A DNA stretch of 64,000 nt, taken from NCBI RefSeq assembly GCF_947501225.1, contig NZ_CANMUW010000002.1, forward strand, positions 62,001 through 126,000. Direction: 5' to 3'. Source of the stretch: an uncultured Shewanella sp. Lineage in GTDB: Bacteria; Pseudomonadota; Gammaproteobacteria; Enterobacterales; Shewanellaceae. Positions 29,263 through 38,450 of this stretch are shown here, piece by piece; within the stretch, counting starts at the first letter, position 1, and every line of letters starts with the position of its first letter. A program made the translations under genes and the position numbers. Below the pieces are notes generated by a model. The model had not been told where the DNA came from, made no database searches, and saw only the letters and a list, made by a program, of their open reading frames with translations.

Positions 29263-30159
29263 TTAATCTGCGTCAGCGACATCCTCAGATAAATAATCTC
29301 TTATGGCCTTAGCCGTATTGACGGCATTCCCCATGTGCAGATGATGGTCACCTTCCAGCTCTACATATGAAAGCCGTTTAAACCAGGACTTTGCCTTAGG
29401 CAAAAGTGTATTTATTTGAGAGTAACCCCGATCCGCTATTATAAGTAATGTATTGGTGCTGTGGCCACTCATCAATGCATCAACTTGTTCAAATGTCAGC
29501 CGAATAGGCGAATCTAATTTTAATCTGGGATCGCTGCGCCAACTAACGCCTATATCATGTTTCTGCATATTTCTGTCGACTAATAAACGACACCAGTTCT
29601 CATCCAGTCCGGTTAAACGCATTCTGGCTTTGACTGCGACCTCGATAGAGTCATAAACAGCCGGATCTTCATCTCGCTTCATTAAAAAGCGCCCATGGCT
29701 GATAAAGCTGTGCCTTAATCGCTGATTATTCCTGGATGCCTCCTCAAATAACGGACTGATCGCCTCAATCAGCACCAGCTTACCTACCCTCTCAGGAAAC
29801 GCGGCAGTATAAGCAGAGGCGACGATGCCGCCTAAGGAGTGACCCACGATGGCCACAGGAGACTGTCGATGTGACAACCTGTCAACCAATAGCTCAAGAT
29901 CATAGAGGTAATCGACCCAATGGAGAGGGTAAGCGCCAGGCCTATGCTCTGAGCCACCATGGCCCGGCCAATCGATCGCTAATACTTGGTATTCAGAAGA
30001 CAACTCTTCAGCTAAGGGCTCAAAGCTGTTGGCATTATCTAACCAGCCATGAAGAGCGAGTATTAATGGCTTATCGGGCGCCCCCCATAGGCGGCCTGAA
30101 AGTCGGATATGAGGCAGTTGAAACTCAACCTCATTTTCGGGGGCGCAAGATTGCCACAT
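29263..30159 (-). CDS. Alpha/beta hydrolase
   Basis: A 298-aa alpha/beta-hydrolase-fold protein of the serine hydrolase-like (SERHL) type. The oxyanion motif LALHGWLDNANSFEPLA is at 34-50, the nucleophile elbow VGHSLGG has S108, and the probable catalytic His lies in EGDHHLHMGNA near 275. No signal peptide, so it is cytosolic. Substrate unknown; esters or lactones are usual for this group. It is upstream of fadD on the same strand, and the methyltransferase-fold gene lies 21 nt upstream of its start, suggesting a small operon of two genes followed by fadD with its own promoter. Confidence 0.85.
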   Translation of the reverse strand: MWQSCAPENEVEFQLPHIRLSGRLWGAPDKPLILALHGWLDNANSFEPLAEELSSEYQVLAIDWPGHGGSEHRPGAYPLHWVDYLYDLELLVDRLSHRQSPVAIVGHSLGGIVASAYTAAFPERVGKLVLIEAISPLFEEASRNNQRLRHSFISHGRFLMKRDEDPAVYDSIEVAVKARMRLTGLDENWCRLLVDRNMQKHDIGVSWRSDPRLKLDSPIRLTFEQVDALMSGHSTNTLLIIADRGYSQINTLLPKAKSWFKRLSYVELEGDHHLHMGNAVNTAKAIRDYLSEDVADAD

Positions 30160-30180
30160 ATAACCTCAGTAGTCTGTTGC

Positions 30181-31011
30181 TTATTGACTGTTTTTGATGA
30201 ATTTTAACGTCATGCGATCGCTCTCACCTATGGAGAGATAGCGCGCTTTATCCTGTGAGCCCAGCGCTAATCTGGGCGGCAGGGTCCAGACACCTTTAGG
30301 GTAATCCTTGGTGTCTTTAGGGTTGGCATTCACCTCTGAGCTCTCAACCAGGGTAAAGCCCACCTTTTCGGCCAGTGCTATCACTTCAGCCTGATCCATG
30401 TAACCGGTTTTTACATCCATTCCCGGCTTGGCCCTGTGCTCAACCACCCCGAAGGTACCACCGGGCTTGAGTACACTGTATGCCGACTCAAACACAGGCT
30501 CCAGATATCCCTTCATGGCCCAGTTGTGCAGGTTCCTGAATGTCAGAACGGCATCGGCGCTGTTATCATCCCCCAGACGATAGAAGTTGGGCGGATCGAA
30601 GGTTACCGTGCGCGCACTGCCTAGGTGAGTCTGATTTTCACTTAACCAGAGTTCAAACCTCTTGCCGGCCTTAGCCCGAAAGCCATTGCGCTGTTTTTCA
30701 TCAACAGGGTTGGTATCGAAATTACCGGCGATATAACTGCCGTGCTCGGTAAGATAGGGAGCAAGGATCTCGGCATACCATCCGCCTCCGGGCCACAACT
30801 CAATCACGGTATCAGATGGCTGAATATTAAAAAATTTCAGTGTTTCTAATGGGTGGCGGAACTCATCGCGCGTGATATTTTTAGCCTGCCTGAATTCACT
30901 GTTAACCGCATCGGTCAGACCTTGGAACTGATCACTCTCTCCGTGAGCCAGGGCTCCCGTACTCAGAATCGACGCAATTAATACACTTAACCCCACTAGC
31001 TTCTTTTTCAT
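30181..31011 (-). CDS. Exported class I SAM-dependent methyltransferase-like protein
   Basis: A 276-aa methyltransferase-fold protein of the COG4798 type. It carries a clear signal peptide (MKKKLVGLSVLIASILSTGALA), so it should act outside the cytosol, where SAM is not expected. The SAM-site region reads VIELWPGGGWYAEILAPYL near residue 63, then FDPPNFYRLGD and FGVVEHRAKPG. The start at 31011 is chosen over one at 31044 because AAGGAAGAG precedes it and it begins the signal peptide. The substrate is unknown; methylation itself is uncertain. The hydrolase gene follows 21 nt downstream. Confidence 0.8.
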   Translation of the reverse strand: MKKKLVGLSVLIASILSTGALAHGESDQFQGLTDAVNSEFRQAKNITRDEFRHPLETLKFFNIQPSDTVIELWPGGGWYAEILAPYLTEHGSYIAGNFDTNPVDEKQRNGFRAKAGKRFELWLSENQTHLGSARTVTFDPPNFYRLGDDNSADAVLTFRNLHNWAMKGYLEPVFESAYSVLKPGGTFGVVEHRAKPGMDVKTGYMDQAEVIALAEKVGFTLVESSEVNANPKDTKDYPKGVWTLPPRLALGSQDKARYLSIGESDRMTLKFIKNSQ

Positions 31012-31108
31012 TTTCTCTTCCTTGTATGATGTAAAAACACTCAATAAACCTAACAGCTTGATCGATTAAAATCCAAGTTCAAATTGATTCAAAAAGCTTT
31101 TTTACATT

Positions 31109-31816
31109 TCACTGTCGCACTTTGGCTGCACTATCTACCCGTCGCCAACAGAGAAGAAGCATCACCGCACTGATTGCCAACCAAGTCATGACCCATATCC
31201 AGGCCGGGATCCAGGTTTGAGAGGCCAGCATGGCCGCATCCCCTTTTCCACTCAGGCCAAATAAGACAGTTGGGCTGGCCAATGCATTAAGCATGATCAT
31301 CAAAGCCATCACCCGCAGGGCGCTCCCTAAAAATCGGTTGTGACTCAGTTTTAACGGCAGTAAAAACAGCACCGCCAAACAGGCGAGAATAGTGATGGTG
31401 AGCGGGTCCCGGCCCCACATCAAGGTCGTAATGACAACGGCAGAGCCCAGCAGAGCAAAGCTCAAACGGATCCCTTTTGGCCAGGTAGCAAGGATAAAGA
31501 TCAGGTACCCCCACAGCGCGGCCCCCAGATAACCACTGAATCCTATTACAACAGGCGAGCCCCCCTGACTGAAACACAGACCAGCCCCATTAGGAAAAAG
31601 TTGAATATGGCTGACCACGCCGCCGGTTAGCAGGGTAGCCAAACCATGTGACAACTCATGGAAATAACTTTCGAGCCATTTAAACGGCACACTGATATAA
31701 GGAAGGCGGGTGATAACCAGAGCAAACACCAGCTCTATAAGAAAACGGCTACGCCCGGGGGCACCGGAGATTCTCTCACGCGTCAGGGCACCGACCGATG
31801 GCGAGGGTTCAGGCAT
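31109..31816 (-). CDS. M50-like membrane metallopeptidase family protein
   Basis: A 235-aa protein with about six hydrophobic segments and a zinc motif H53-E-L-S-H57 (YFHELSHGLATLLTGG), as in M50B-type site-2-protease relatives. A Gly-rich FSGYLGAALWG follows near 100; the usual distal Asp motif is not obvious, so activity is inferred. ATG at 31816 overlaps the end of the upstream small gene (stop 31811-31809) by 8 nt, which makes it the likely start and indicates translational coupling; longer readings would run through the upstream gene. Its target is unknown. Confidence 0.75.
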   Translation of the reverse strand: MPEPSPSVGALTRERISGAPGRSRFLIELVFALVITRLPYISVPFKWLESYFHELSHGLATLLTGGVVSHIQLFPNGAGLCFSQGGSPVVIGFSGYLGAALWGYLIFILATWPKGIRLSFALLGSAVVITTLMWGRDPLTITILACLAVLFLLPLKLSHNRFLGSALRVMALMIMLNALASPTVLFGLSGKGDAAMLASQTWIPAWIWVMTWLAISAVMLLLCWRRVDSAAKVRQ

Positions 31817-32180
31817 AGGTATCGATACCGACCATCTGTTGAATGGCTTCTCTTTGCGCCGCATGTTGATTAAATAGGTACTGAGCAACGGCCCCTTCGG
31901 CTCCCTGTGTCTGTTGCTCATATTCCAGCTTCGCCCCTAAGCGGGACTCCAGCTCATCTGCTGAGGGAGCTTGAGGCAAGGTCGCCAGAGGCTGTTGCAG
32001 CGAACTCTCGACTTCGCCCTGCCCCGCGCCGGGCCTTGTACCGGGCTCAACTCCCGGGCTTTTCTTTGACTGCTCAACCTGATGTGTGACTTCAACCTGA
32101 GCCGCGCCCTTAACATTCGCGGACGACACGCTCGAGGCGTTAGCCGCATTAGGTGCAAAAAGATTCGGTTGAATTTGCAT
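31809..32180 (-). CDS. Small Ala/Gln-rich soluble protein, unknown function
   Basis: A 123-aa protein starting MQIQPNLFAPN. It is low in complexity (Ala, Gln, Glu, Pro), with a disordered first half and a likely helix at about 72-115 (ADELESRLGAKLEYEQQ). No signal peptide and no family I recognise. AAGGA 8 nt before ATG 32180 supports this start over ATG 32189. It is translationally coupled to the membrane-peptidase gene, so the two may act together. tsaB lies 72 nt upstream on the same strand. Confidence 0.65.
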   Translation of the reverse strand: MQIQPNLFAPNAANASSVSSANVKGAAQVEVTHQVEQSKKSPGVEPGTRPGAGQGEVESSLQQPLATLPQAPSADELESRLGAKLEYEQQTQGAEGAVAQYLFNQHAAQREAIQQMVGIDTYA

Positions 32181-32252
32181 TACTTTCATCCTTCACATCA
32201 GGTTAATCGGTCACCGGTTATAACAGTTATCCCCGGTCTGCAGTCGTGGCCT

Positions 32253-32972
32253 CTATTCGCGCCCCGGTAGTTTCTTCCAGGTGACGGTATCACGCAGATA
32301 CACGGGAGCCAACTCGTCAACGGCTGTGCTCATCCCCTTTTGAAAACCGTCTTTGGCCAGTGCTAACATCGCTTTGGCATCCGGAAACTTAACCGTCTTG
32401 GCCGGAACGATATTCTCTGACAGGGTCAATAGCTCAGGATAAGCATCGAAAGCGGTACCACATGCAACAATTGGCTGACTGACATCCAGCGTTAGCGGGA
32501 CATCTGCCGGGGAGCAAACAAGCTCTGCATCAACAGGTTCAGCCAAGCCATTTTTGACGATAAATTGTCCCCAGTATACCTCACCCATTCTGGCATCGAT
32601 GGCGGCAATGATCTGCTCTCCACCCTGCTCATCGAATACGGCCTGAGCCATGGTTTGAAGCGACGACAATCCCAGAACCGGTAGGTCCTGCCCCAGGGCC
32701 AGACCTTGCGTCATACTGGTACAGATCCTGATACCGGTGAAGCTTCCCGGGCCACGACCGTAGGCGATCAGATCAACATTGTGCAGTTGAATATTCGCCT
32801 GAGATAGCACCGAGTCGACCATAGGTAAAATACGTTGGCTATGCTCACGTGGCGCATCGGCCTGCTCGGAATAGATCTTACCGCCCGAAAGCAGGGCCGC
32901 AGAACACGACTCAGTGCAGGTGTCTAGTGCTAACACGGTTAGCTCTTCAAGGTTTTTCTGTTTATCTGTCAT
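32253..32972 (-). CDS. tsaB: tRNA threonylcarbamoyladenosine biosynthesis protein TsaB
   Basis: A 239-aa ASKHA-fold partner of TsaD, needed with TsaE and TsaC for the t6A37 modification of ANN-decoding tRNAs. The conserved segments are LALDTCTESCSAALL near the start, REHSQRILPMVDSVL, the strongly conserved YGRGPGSFTGIRI near 68-80, and IDARMGEVYWG near 125. Unlike TsaD it lacks the metal-binding HxEgH motif, as expected for TsaB. It is followed by the two coupled small genes and has its own upstream region of about 214 bp (32973-33186) shared with the end of the amidotransferase gene. Confidence 0.93.
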   Translation of the reverse strand: MTDKQKNLEELTVLALDTCTESCSAALLSGGKIYSEQADAPREHSQRILPMVDSVLSQANIQLHNVDLIAYGRGPGSFTGIRICTSMTQGLALGQDLPVLGLSSLQTMAQAVFDEQGGEQIIAAIDARMGEVYWGQFIVKNGLAEPVDAELVCSPADVPLTLDVSQPIVACGTAFDAYPELLTLSENIVPAKTVKFPDAKAMLALAKDGFQKGMSTAVDELAPVYLRDTVTWKKLPGRE

Positions 32973-33186
32973 TTAATACCACAAGCAAATGGGCCTGTAC
33001 CGACACAGCCTCGAGACTGCGGAGATAGCGGCAATTATGCCTGCAACTCCTGCGTTATCTTCTCAGTGTGTAAACACATATCTCTGAATAATTTAAGCCG
33101 ATTATACCTAAGAAAAAGTGCATCAATAAGAGTCAAAATTATAAAAGCCCATCAAAAATACCCGTTTCGGCTAAAAAAACGGCAAA

Positions 33187-33894
33187 TCAGCGCCTGTGCC
33201 GTAAAAAATTCAGTAGATTTCGGGTCACCCACTCATCATCGACCGCAGAGGAGAGCGACACGATACCTGTCTCGACCCTTTGCGGCGAGATGGCCTCACG
33301 TCTCCTTAGCATGAGATCGCGTACATAACTTTTACTGAACTCAGGGTGCCCTTGGATCCCTAAGAAATGGTCGCCTAACTGCATCATATAGCAGGGGCAG
33401 AATTCACTACCCGCGATGAGTTCAGCCCCCGGTGGCATCCTTGTCACCTGATCACTGTGACTCACTACTAATGCAAACCGCTCCCGCTCCCCCTCCATCC
33501 AGGTGGGCCGCTTTTTTACCGCCGTCGACATCACGCCGATCCCCCAGCCTTTGGCCGAGTTAACGACTTCCCCCCCCAGCGCCTTCGCCATCATCTGATG
33601 GCCGAAACAGATCCCGACAAACTTCTTTTTTAACTGATTCAAGCGGACGATAAAAGCCTCAAACTCAGCGATCCAGTGCGCATCATCGTTAACACTGTAT
33701 CGACTCCCGGTGGAGACATAGGCATCACATTCATCTATCGACTCAGGGTAAAGCCCATCAATCACCGGATACACATTGATCACAATCCGCTCATCGACCG
33801 AGCCAAATAGCGTAGCGAACATCTGCGGGTAGCTTCCATGTTTATCTTTCAAAGACTCGGCAACATCGTCACAAAGCAGCAAGCCAACTCTCAT
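33187..33894 (-). CDS. Class I glutamine amidotransferase-like gamma-glutamyl hydrolase
   Basis: A 235-aa stand-alone class I amidotransferase domain. Nucleophile C96 is in GICFGHQ and H183/E185 in QGHPEF, completing the Cys-His-Glu triad. Stand-alone proteins of this type hydrolyse gamma-glutamyl amides or work with a partner synthase. It is the last gene of a four-gene minus-strand cluster (GS-like, aldehyde dehydrogenase, Fe-ADH, this gene; gaps 53-103 nt), which points to release of glutamate from a gamma-glutamylated intermediate, as PuuD does, although it is not close to PuuD itself. That role is inference from context. Confidence 0.82.
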   Translation of the reverse strand: MRVGLLLCDDVAESLKDKHGSYPQMFATLFGSVDERIVINVYPVIDGLYPESIDECDAYVSTGSRYSVNDDAHWIAEFEAFIVRLNQLKKKFVGICFGHQMMAKALGGEVVNSAKGWGIGVMSTAVKKRPTWMEGERERFALVVSHSDQVTRMPPGAELIAGSEFCPCYMMQLGDHFLGIQGHPEFSKSYVRDLMLRRREAISPQRVETGIVSLSSAVDDEWVTRNLLNFLRHRR

Positions 33895-33957
33895 CCCCCC
33901 TCCCTATGCCCCTTTATGGCCTACTTAAAGTGATTAGTTGAACTGACAGCCCAGCCA

Positions 33958-35124
33958 TCACAATCGCCCCTCAACCGCATCGGTAAAGAGCTCGGCATAA
34001 TCAGCGGCCGTCAGACTCACCGGATTTCCTCCCGCCGCCGCATCTTTTGCCGCCATCTCACCGACTAACTGAACATCTTCCAGCGTTATGCCAATCTCGG
34101 CCAGTGAAAAGGGAATATCCAGCCGTGCCCGAAACAGTAAAACCCATTCAAAAAAGCTATCGAACCCCGGATGATCGAGCTCAAGATATCTGGCTAAGCG
34201 GGTGATCCTCTCCTCTATCTCATCTCGGTTTCTCTTTAACACATAGGGCATCAGGATTGCGTTAAGCAAACCATGGTGTTTGTTATACAGAGCGCCGAGA
34301 GAGTGAGCCAGAGCATGCATTCCGCCCAGCCCTCGCTGAAAACTGGTGGCCCCCATACTGGAAGCCACCAGCATCTGGGTTCGCGCCTCGATATTTTTAC
34401 CGTCTTCGAATGCAACCGGAAGAAAGTTCTTAATCAGCCGTATGGCCTCCAGCGCGATCCCCTCTGCCATGGGGTGATAAAGAGGCGCACAAAATGCCTC
34501 AAGGTTATGAGATAGCGCGTCCAGGCCGGTCGCAGCGGTGATATGAGGTGGCAGGTCCAGTGTCAGGCGGGGATCGAGCAAGACTGTAGCCGGGAGCATG
34601 GCGGGATGAAAGATAATACGCTTCACATGATACTCGCCGTCGGTATCAGTGATCACCGCCGCACGACCGACCTCAGAGCCGGTTCCGGCTGTGGTCGGTA
34701 CGGCAACCACAGGCACCATATTATCCACATCGATCCGCTTCCAGTTATCGCCAACATCCTCCGCCTGCCAAAGAGAGATCGACTGCTTAGCCATCAGGGC
34801 GATCGCCTTACCCGTGTCTAAACTTGAACCTCCGCCCAACGCGATAACACCGTCGAACTCACCGCTGTTGAATACCTCTATCCCATTTCTGACATTTTCG
34901 CCTGTAGGGTTGGCTTGTATATCACAAAACAGTCCGGTGACTAAGCCAGCCTCTTTGCATTGAGCCAATACCTGCGACACCAATGGCAGCTCAGCCAGGG
35001 CGGGATCGGTCACCACTAATACGTGACTCATCGCTAAATTCAGGCACTTCTCACCTATCTGTGAGATACAGCTATCGCCAACGGTAATGGCGGTCGGATA
35101 ATGCCAGTTTGCAAATAGTTCCAT
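33958..35124 (-). CDS. Iron-containing alcohol dehydrogenase
   Basis: A 388-aa group III (FucO/YqhD superfamily) dehydrogenase. The NAD(P)-binding GGGSSLDTGKAIAL is near residue 97 and AVPTTAGTGSEVGRAAVI near 141. Metal ligands come from GLDALSHNLEAF (Asp and His near 195-199) and GGMHALAHSLGALYNKHHG (two His near 263-277). It interconverts an alcohol and an aldehyde. The adjacent aldehyde dehydrogenase gene 103 nt upstream argues that it works in the oxidative direction within the cluster; the substrate is inferred to be a gamma-glutamylated amino alcohol. Confidence 0.9.
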   Translation of the reverse strand: MELFANWHYPTAITVGDSCISQIGEKCLNLAMSHVLVVTDPALAELPLVSQVLAQCKEAGLVTGLFCDIQANPTGENVRNGIEVFNSGEFDGVIALGGGSSLDTGKAIALMAKQSISLWQAEDVGDNWKRIDVDNMVPVVAVPTTAGTGSEVGRAAVITDTDGEYHVKRIIFHPAMLPATVLLDPRLTLDLPPHITAATGLDALSHNLEAFCAPLYHPMAEGIALEAIRLIKNFLPVAFEDGKNIEARTQMLVASSMGATSFQRGLGGMHALAHSLGALYNKHHGLLNAILMPYVLKRNRDEIEERITRLARYLELDHPGFDSFFEWVLLFRARLDIPFSLAEIGITLEDVQLVGEMAAKDAAAGGNPVSLTAADYAELFTDAVEGRL

Positions 35125-35227
35125 CTATCGCTCCATAATCTACTCAGGTCAAAAAATCGAGGTCATGCTCAAACCGCTATCTCAAGGGCGTTTGGATATA
35201 GTCAGTGCCGTTCTCAAAGGAGATGGC

Positions 35228-36673
35228 TTACTCATGTTTAATGTAAAATGATTTGGGTCGGGTCAGGTTGTCGAAACCAAATTGAGACAGACTGCAACCT
35301 CGCCCGGACTGCTTTACCCCAATCCAGGCCAGAGCCGGATCCAGATAATCACATCGGTTGAGGAAAAAGGTGCCGGTTTCGATAAGCTCGCCCAAGGCAA
35401 CGCCGGTTTCGACATCTTTGGTAAAGATACAGGCAGTTAAGCCAAACTCACTGTCATTCATCAGCTCAAGCGCCTGTTTATCATCACTGACCTTCATGAT
35501 CCCCATCACCGGGCCAAATGTCTCCTCTCTCATCACCCTCATCCTGTGATTAACCTCTGTCAGTATCTGGGGCGCAAGATAAGCCGTGCCCTCAACACTC
35601 ATCTCGAACAGGGATTCATCGATATGTGCCACCGCTCCCTGTGCAATCGCCTCCTTCACCTGGGCGCGAACAAAGTCCGCGGCGCCACTTCTGACCATAG
35701 GTCCAAGGGTGGCATCGGGATCGTCGGCCCGCCCCAGTTTATATTGCAGGGTTAATGCCACCGCCTGTGCAACGAACTCATCGTAGACGCTACGATGCAC
35801 ATAGACTCGCTCTATACCGCAGCAGGACTGTCCGGAGTTGAAGAAGGCGCCATCGACGATACTCGCGACGGCTTTTTCAATGTCGGCGTCCTTTCGAACA
35901 TAGGCGGGATCTTTCCCCCCCAGCTCTAACCCCACTCCGATAAATCGCCCCTGAGCGGCCTTCTCAACCTCAACTCCGCCTTGCACCGAACCTGTAAATG
36001 CGACGTAGTCGATCGCTTCAGAGGCGATAAGCTCTTTTGTGCTCTCGTGACTCAGATGCAGGAACTGAAATATCCCTTCAGGTAACCCTGCTTCTTTAAA
36101 TGCCTGATAAAAACGCTCGGCGCACAGTGGGGTCTGGGCCGAATGCTTCAAGATGACGCAGTTACCCGCTAACAAGGCCGGAATAATGGCGTTAACCGCA
36201 GTTAAGAAAGGATAGTTCCAGGGAGCAATAACCAATACGATCCCCACAGGCTCACGTTTGATATAGCGGGTCAGCCCCGGCTTCTCCAGTAGAGTCCGGG
36301 TAGCAAGAACTTCGTCACAGATACTGATCATATATTCGCTGCGCTCGGCAACGCCATGGAGCTCACCGCCGCTATAGCGAATGGGGCGGCCCATCATACA
36401 GCTCAGCTCCAGGGCGACCTCCTCTTTATGACTCAACAAGATATCAATCGCTCTCTGGCACACCAGTTTACGTTCATCCAGCGCAGTCGCCTTCCAGCTC
36501 AACTTAGCCTTAACGGCCCTATCTACAGATGCCCTGACCTCTTCTTTCCCTGCCAGCCGTCGGCTCACATATACGGTGCCATCACTGGGGGAGATGGTCT
36601 GTTGCTCAACATCGACGGGCGCTTTGCCACCTTCTCTATTCACTTCCAAACCGGCTTGCTGTGACTTTGTCAT
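35228..36673 (-). CDS. NAD(P)+-dependent aldehyde dehydrogenase
   Basis: A 481-aa aldehyde dehydrogenase oxidising an aldehyde to an acid. The cofactor region IAPWNYPF is near 149, the general base E250 lies in GLELGGKDPAYV, and the nucleophile C284 in FNSGQSCCGIER, followed by EETFGPVMGI near 388. ATG at 36673 with GAGAGG upstream is preferred to a GTG at 36691. It sits between the glutamine-synthetase-like gene (53 nt upstream) and the Fe-alcohol dehydrogenase, so its natural substrate is probably the aldehyde made by the latter. Confidence 0.9.
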   Translation of the reverse strand: MTKSQQAGLEVNREGGKAPVDVEQQTISPSDGTVYVSRRLAGKEEVRASVDRAVKAKLSWKATALDERKLVCQRAIDILLSHKEEVALELSCMMGRPIRYSGGELHGVAERSEYMISICDEVLATRTLLEKPGLTRYIKREPVGIVLVIAPWNYPFLTAVNAIIPALLAGNCVILKHSAQTPLCAERFYQAFKEAGLPEGIFQFLHLSHESTKELIASEAIDYVAFTGSVQGGVEVEKAAQGRFIGVGLELGGKDPAYVRKDADIEKAVASIVDGAFFNSGQSCCGIERVYVHRSVYDEFVAQAVALTLQYKLGRADDPDATLGPMVRSGAADFVRAQVKEAIAQGAVAHIDESLFEMSVEGTAYLAPQILTEVNHRMRVMREETFGPVMGIMKVSDDKQALELMNDSEFGLTACIFTKDVETGVALGELIETGTFFLNRCDYLDPALAWIGVKQSGRGCSLSQFGFDNLTRPKSFYIKHE

Positions 36674-36726
36674 CGCCGAAACACCTCTCACTGAAATTGA
36701 TTTTTATCGATAAACGCCAATATGGG

Positions 36727-38094
36727 TCAGATAATTTCAAAGTAGCGCTCCATCTCCCAATCACTCACATGTTTTCGGAACTCACGCTCCTCCCATTCAC
36801 GGGTTAAGGCGTAGTGTTCAACAAACTCTTTACCGAAATAGCGCTTGGCGGCATCAGCTTGCTTAAATTTCTGACTGGCCTCCCAAAGGGTCGATGGTAA
36901 AGCGACAGACGCATCATGCGCTTGCTCATAGGCATTCCCTGTGACCTGTTCCCCAGGCTCCAGCTTATTCTCAATGCCATACAGTCCACTTGCTAATGCT
37001 GCCGCCAGCGCCAGATAGGGGTTAGCGTCTGCAGCCCCCAAACGATACTCCACACGTTGAGACTTGGCGGTTCCCGGGATAACCCTCAGCGCGGTAGTAC
37101 GGTTTTCCACTCCCCAGGTCGCATCCGTTGGGGCCCAAAAACCCGGTATCATGCGTGAATAGCTATTTATGCTGGGGGCGATCATGCAGAGAAAATCGGC
37201 CATCAGACATTGTTGCCCCGCCAGGAAGTGACGTTGAAGCTGGCTCATATTGTGAGCCTGACTGGGATCGTAAAATGCCGAAGAACCATCTTGATTTTGC
37301 AGTGAAAGATGGATGTGACCACTCTGCCCCGGGTAATCATCAGACCACTTGGCCATAAACGTCGCCATCAGGCCACGCCTTTGTGCCAGCACTTTCATAA
37401 AGGTTTTAAACAGCGCCCCCTTATCTGCTGCCTCAGCGATACTATCGACGGCGATGGCCGCCTCTATCACGCCCGGTCCGGTTTCAGAATGAATCCCCTC
37501 TACGGGAAAATCCATGGTCTCGGCCATAGAGAGAATGTCTTGATACAGATCAGAGTGCACCGAGTTACGGATCATCGAATATCCAAACCAGTCAGGGGTG
37601 ACTGTCTCTAAATTTCGGTAGTGCTTTTCACGTATTGAGTGCGGTGTTTCATTAAATAGGAAGAACTCATACTCCAACGCCGCCATTGCAGAGAACCCCA
37701 TCTTACCGGCCTTATCTATCACTCTGCGTAATACTCCGCGGGGACAGAGCGACTCGGCGCCCTTGGCAAATTCGGCGATAAAGAGCAGCATCCCCTCTTC
37801 GCCCGCCACATCCCGGCAGGTGTGAGGCAGTATCCGTACCGGTGCATCGGGGTAACCTGTGTGCCAGCCGGTATATTTGGCACTGTCATAGAGCTGATCT
37901 TTCATGTCCCAGCCGAGCACGACATCACAGAAAGCAAAGCCGCGCTCTAGAGACGAAAAAAACTTCGCCTTAGACATATATTTGCCGCGCATAACACCGT
38001 CGATATCGAACAAACCAACCTTAACATGGGTTAATTTGCGCTCTTCAACAATAGCCATAGCGTCGCTGATACTCTTGACCTGCCTCGCTTCCAT
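36727..38094 (-). CDS. Glutamine synthetase family protein (gamma-glutamyl amine ligase-like)
   Basis: A 455-aa type I glutamine-synthetase-fold enzyme. The beta-grasp N-domain includes LTHVKVGLFDIDGVMRGK; the catalytic domain has EYEFFLF near 142, ETGPGVIEAA near 205, GQSGHIHLSL near 263 and NRTTALRV near 330. The specificity resembles PuuA/GlnA-like gamma-glutamyl ligases, which join glutamate to an amine with ATP, rather than ammonia-using GlnA; no adenylylation Tyr motif was recognised. As first gene of the cluster it would start the pathway. It is divergent from an NDH-2 gene across 356 bp. Confidence 0.88.
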   Translation of the reverse strand: MEARQVKSISDAMAIVEERKLTHVKVGLFDIDGVMRGKYMSKAKFFSSLERGFAFCDVVLGWDMKDQLYDSAKYTGWHTGYPDAPVRILPHTCRDVAGEEGMLLFIAEFAKGAESLCPRGVLRRVIDKAGKMGFSAMAALEYEFFLFNETPHSIREKHYRNLETVTPDWFGYSMIRNSVHSDLYQDILSMAETMDFPVEGIHSETGPGVIEAAIAVDSIAEAADKGALFKTFMKVLAQRRGLMATFMAKWSDDYPGQSGHIHLSLQNQDGSSAFYDPSQAHNMSQLQRHFLAGQQCLMADFLCMIAPSINSYSRMIPGFWAPTDATWGVENRTTALRVIPGTAKSQRVEYRLGAADANPYLALAAALASGLYGIENKLEPGEQVTGNAYEQAHDASVALPSTLWEASQKFKQADAAKRYFGKEFVEHYALTREWEEREFRKHVSDWEMERYFEII

Positions 38095-38450
38095 AATTGC
38101 GCTTCCTTATCTGCGATACCATTGTGTAGATTTCGACATTACAGTGTTTTGAGATCTTGTCCGGAAGATATATAGATTAAGAATAGCCCGTTTATCAAAC
38201 AGCTGTAGTTCATTTATCAGAGTTTAACGCTCCTTGTTGCCGGCTCACTTCATAGAAAGCTTTACCACTGAACGAGCAGGCTACACCGTGTTATGTGCTG
38301 GCGTGAAAGCAGTTTAAATCCCCAAACGAAGCCCTTACACCCGTAAGCAGATATAAACACTACTTTGCAGCCGAAATACAGTCAGAACCACTGGTGCATT
38401 TATCATTTTTTTACTCCAATATAAGCTGACGTTAATTTAGGGAGATAACT
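38095..38450. other. Divergent intergenic region between the GS-like cluster and ndh
   Basis: 356 bp with no supported gene. Both promoters must lie here. AGGGAGA before 38451 is the ndh ribosome binding site. I see no strong palindrome that could be a specific operator. Confidence 0.4.
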
